From Acetobacteraceae bacterium (GTDB taxonomy: Bacteria; Pseudomonadota; Alphaproteobacteria; Acetobacterales; Acetobacteraceae), in assembly GCA_003164305.1 (NCBI GenBank), contig PLSZ01000437.1, positions 363-10,609 on the forward strand: 10,247 nucleotides of DNA, in the 5' to 3' direction. A program made the translations under genes and the position numbers. The notes under the pieces were generated by a model. That model had not been told where the DNA came from and did not search any database. It saw only the letters and a program-made list of their open reading frames with translations. Of this stretch, positions 7,839 through 10,247 are shown piece by piece; the stretch's first letter is position 1; each line of letters opens with the position of its first letter.

Positions 7839-9511
7839 TCCGGTTTCAGGACATCCAGGTCGCGACACCGGACAAAAGCGGACTGGTCGCGCGGTACGCC
7901 GCGCTGGACCGGATGCTGGACGCGGGAGATACGAACGGCGCGTTGCATGCGTGGGACTCGATGCGGCGGGAGTACGACACCTGGAGCGCTCTGGTGCATC
8001 TGCGTTTCGCGCAGGATACGACGGATGCTTCGGCGAAAGCGGCCCGGGAATATGCCGATAGTTTGGGACCGGAGGCCGCCGACCTGGAGACGGCGTTCAA
8101 ACGGCGATTGCTTGCGTTGAAGGATCGTTCCGGTCTGGAACAAGCCGCCGGAGCGCATGCGGTTCGGCTGTGGGAGACCGATGTCACCGCCTTCGATCCG
8201 GCGATCAAACCCGACCTGGAGGAAGAGTCCCGGCTGAGCGCCCGGTATACGGAAATCCTGGCGTCCGCGCAGTTATCCATTGGTGGGAGGACGGTAAATC
8301 TGGCGGGCCTGGCGCCGTTCGCCGAAGATCCGGACCGCGCGATGCGGCATGAGGCGGAGACGGTGCGATGGGCGTTCTTCGCGCGACATGGCGCGGAACT
8401 GGATCGGATTTACGATGACCTGGTGCGGTTGCGGCATGGCATGGCCAGGAAGTTGGGGTTCGAAACTTACACCCCGCTTGGCTACCGCCGGATGCGCCGG
8501 GTCGATTATGGACCTGATGATGTCGCGCGGTATCGCGAGCAGGTTGTGACGCATGTGGTGCCTCTGGTCGCGCGTTTGCTCGAACAGCGGCGGGTGGCGT
8601 TCGGCTGGGATCGGGTGCGTTTCTGGGATGAGGCGTTGATCGATCCGGCGGGCAATCCGAAGCCGGCCGGGGGGCACGATTTTCTTGTGGCCCAGGCTCG
8701 GACGATGTTCGATGGGATGGATGGGAGGTTGGGGGCGTTTTTTCGGGAGATGGAGACAGGGGGTTTCCTGGATTTACGAAACCGGCCGGGGAAATCGGGG
8801 GGCGGGTTTTGCACATCGTTTCCGACCGTCGGCATGCCGTTTATCTTCGCCAATTTCACCGGAACGCATCACGATATCGGCGTTTTCACGCATGAAATGG
8901 GGCACGCGTTCCAGAACCATCAGTCGCGTGAGCAACCGAATGTCGACTATTTATGGCCGACGATGGAGGCGGCCGAGATCCATTCCATGAGCCTCGAGTT
9001 TCTGACATGGCCGTTCATGAACCTGCTGGTGGGAGATGACGCGGCGGACCGATTCCGGCGCATGCACCTCATTGGCGCGCTGGCGTTTCTGCCTTACGGG
9101 GTCTGCGTCGATCATTTTCAGCATGAGGTGTTCGCGCATCCCGACGCGTCGCCCGAGGAGCGGCATGCGATCTGGCGGCGGCTGGAACGGCATTACATGC
9201 CGTGGACGGATCACGGCGATCTGGATTACCTGGCGAAGGGCGGCCGCTGGCAGGCGAAACCACACATCTACAATTCACCGTTTTACTATATCGACTATAC
9301 GCTGGCGCAATGTTGCGCGTTGCAGTTCTGGTCGAGGGCGCGGCGCGATCCGAAGCAGGCTTTGAACGCTTATGTCGGGCTGTGCGGGCTTGGCGGCTCG
9401 GCGCCGTTTCAGGAACTGGTTGAGGCGGCGGGGTTGATTTCGCCGTTCGCGGACGGGGCGTTGGCGGATGTGGTGCGGGAGGCGGAGGAGTTTCTGGCGG
9501 AGCGGAATTAG
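7835..9511 (+). CDS. M3 family (PepF-like) oligoendopeptidase
   Basis: A 558-residue zinc metallopeptidase that should cleave short peptides in the cytoplasm. The zinc site is complete: HEMGH at 353-357 supplies both histidines and the catalytic E354, and E381 in AAEIHSMS is in the place of the third ligand. The C-terminal substrate region has HIYNSPFYYIDYTLAQ (477-492), with the His and Tyr residues characteristic of PepF-type M3B enzymes. Length is near the family norm (about 560-600). No signal peptide is visible. The ATG overlaps the transporter's TGA (ATGA) and has GGAGG at 7823-7827, seven bases upstream, so the start is well supported and translation is likely coupled to the transporter. 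This pairing suggests that imported or internal oligopeptides are its substrates. Its TAG overlaps the convergent cupin stop by 4 bases. Confidence 0.95.
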   Translation: MIRFQDIQVATPDKSGLVARYAALDRMLDAGDTNGALHAWDSMRREYDTWSALVHLRFAQDTTDASAKAAREYADSLGPEAADLETAFKRRLLALKDRSGLEQAAGAHAVRLWETDVTAFDPAIKPDLEEESRLSARYTEILASAQLSIGGRTVNLAGLAPFAEDPDRAMRHEAETVRWAFFARHGAELDRIYDDLVRLRHGMARKLGFETYTPLGYRRMRRVDYGPDDVARYREQVVTHVVPLVARLLEQRRVAFGWDRVRFWDEALIDPAGNPKPAGGHDFLVAQARTMFDGMDGRLGAFFREMETGGFLDLRNRPGKSGGGFCTSFPTVGMPFIFANFTGTHHDIGVFTHEMGHAFQNHQSREQPNVDYLWPTMEAAEIHSMSLEFLTWPFMNLLVGDDAADRFRRMHLIGALAFLPYGVCVDHFQHEVFAHPDASPEERHAIWRRLERHYMPWTDHGDLDYLAKGGRWQAKPHIYNSPFYYIDYTLAQCCALQFWSRARRDPKQALNAYVGLCGLGGSAPFQELVEAAGLISPFADGALADVVREAEEFLAERN

Positions 9512-9963
9512 CCTCGCAGGAACGCCGCCGCGGCGGGATTGACGCGCATCGCTGACAGCTCGGCTTCAGTCGGCAGCACGGGCCGGTCGCGGGTCGCGTT
9601 GACCATGCACAGGAAGCCGAACGGTTCGTTCTCCGCGCGGAACTGATGCCAGGTCCAGGCGGGGATCGTGATCAGATCGAACTGTTTCACGTCGCGCACC
9701 TCGTCGCCCACCATGCACTGGCCGTGGCCGCGCAGGATCATCACGGCATGGGCGTGCTCGTGGCGCTCGAGGGTGGAATAGCCTTTTGGATCCATTTCGA
9801 AATACCGCAGTTCGCAGGCCAGTGCGTCGTCGTGGAACAGCACCTGGCGGGAGATGTCCTTGAACGGGGCTTCGCCATCCTGCTTGTACGGCTGGTGCGC
9901 GACATGATCCCAGCGGAACGCGTCCGTCGTGGGGCGGAAGTTGGGGGGCTGTTCGCTGTCCAT
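9508..9963 (-). CDS. Small cupin, likely 1-methylthio-D-xylulose 5-phosphate methylsulfurylase
   Basis: A 151-residue single-domain cupin. Motif 1 is GYSTLERHEHAHAVMILRGH (61-80), and motif 2 is IPAWTWHQFRAE (100-111) with H106. H68, H70, H72 and H106 are the candidate metal ligands; the Glu of the classical cupin motif 1 is not in its usual place, and E66 lies just before the histidines. The gene follows the RuBisCO-like gene after a single base (TGA, C, ATG), so the two are almost certainly co-translated. In Rhodospirillum rubrum a cupin of similar size (Rru_A2000) sits beside its RuBisCO-like gene and removes methanethiol from 1-methylthioxylulose 5-phosphate to give 1-deoxyxylulose 5-phosphate. 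The same role is inferred here from size, motif and neighbour. A cupin serving another RuBisCO-like pathway is the main alternative. Confidence 0.85.
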   Translation of the reverse strand: MDSEQPPNFRPTTDAFRWDHVAHQPYKQDGEAPFKDISRQVLFHDDALACELRYFEMDPKGYSTLERHEHAHAVMILRGHGQCMVGDEVRDVKQFDLITIPAWTWHQFRAENEPFGFLCMVNATRDRPVLPTEAELSAMRVNPAAAAFLRG

Positions 9964-9964
9964 G

Positions 9965-10247
9965 TCAGTTGGTCCCGTGGCGCGCGACGGCGTTGGCGAA
10001 GGCGGCGGATTCTTCGGTGACGCGGTCTCTCGCCAGAAGAAGGTTGCCGCCGATCAGCAACATCGTGTCGGGACCGTAGAAGTCAAGTAACTCGGGGACG
10101 CGGTTCAGGGTGATGCCACCGGCGGGCACGGCCAAAGCCGGACGCGCGTTGGCGACTAGCTCCCGGCAGGTCGCCTGAGAATAGCCGAAGCGGCCGCCAT
10201 AAGTCGGGAAGATCACCGCGCCGCAGCCCAGGGCCGGGAATAAACGT
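9965..10247 (-). CDS. RuBisCO-like protein (form IV), C-terminal part only
   Basis: Only the last 93 residues are inside the window; the frame is open to the right edge, and the rest (some 280-340 residues by family size) lies beyond it. The visible part matches the end of the RuBisCO barrel: AVIFPTYGGRFGYS, then the phosphate-binding loop PAGGITLNRVPELL and the next one, YGPDTMLLIGGNLL. These correspond to the SGGI and FGGG loops of true RuBisCO, but without the form I/II residues that surround them. Candidate reactions are isomerisation of 5-methylthioribulose 1-phosphate (the R. rubrum enzyme), the 2,3-diketo-5-methylthiopentyl-1-phosphate enolase of methionine salvage, or the transcarboxylase/decarboxylase of apionate catabolism. 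The adjoining cupin favours the first. The GTG at 10216 is internal, since the conserved reading continues upstream of it. Confidence 0.88.
   Translation of the reverse strand, partial: RLFPALGCGAVIFPTYGGRFGYSQATCRELVANARPALAVPAGGITLNRVPELLDFYGPDTMLLIGGNLLLARDRVTEESAAFANAVARHGTN

Noticed and set aside
9965..10216. A complete 83-residue gene starting at the GTG at 10216.
   Set aside because: The conserved RuBisCO-like sequence continues upstream of this GTG to the window edge, so the codon is an internal Val.

Overview
The window is a dense, GC-rich piece of bacterial chromosome, most like an alphaproteobacterium of the Rhodospirillales/Acetobacteraceae kind. This rests on base composition, 4-base start/stop overlaps and the set of protein families; no rRNA or other taxonomic marker is present. 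Nine protein genes cover almost all of it. I see no tRNA, rRNA, CRISPR array, insertion sequence, phage gene or long repeat.

Layout. (1) The left edge holds, on the minus strand, most of a class V aminotransferase of the serine-glyoxylate type (C-terminus off the window). (2) A 208-bp gap at 1053-1260 separates it from a divergent plus-strand run of six genes that ends at 9511. Its members overlap by 4 bp or are at most 9 bp apart, so it looks like one operon: a YdiJ-like FAD/4Fe-4S 2-hydroxyacid dehydrogenase, a DUF924 protein, a six-bladed propeller resembling peptidyl-alpha-hydroxyglycine alpha-amidating lyase (PAL), a DUF1499 putative lipoprotein, an SbmA/BacA/YddA-type ABC transporter with fused ATPase, and an M3 oligoendopeptidase. 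(3) The right edge, on the minus strand and convergent with the operon, holds the C-terminus of a RuBisCO-like protein (form IV) followed after one base by a small cupin.

How the genes may work together. The RuBisCO-like protein and cupin form a pair known from Rhodospirillum rubrum, where they turn methylthioadenosine-derived sugar phosphate into 1-deoxyxylulose 5-phosphate and methanethiol (the MTA-isoprenoid shunt); that is the best reading here. The large operon combines possible peptide import (ABC), peptide cleavage (M3 peptidase) and a PAL-like lyase that keeps the zinc histidines and the catalytic Tyr and Arg of animal PAL as I recall them. PAL chemistry releases glyoxylate. The divergent aminotransferase consumes glyoxylate, and the first operon gene belongs to a family that oxidises 2-hydroxyacids. 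A peptide/glyoxylate theme is therefore possible but remains inference. All family assignments come from motif recognition by eye, not from a search.
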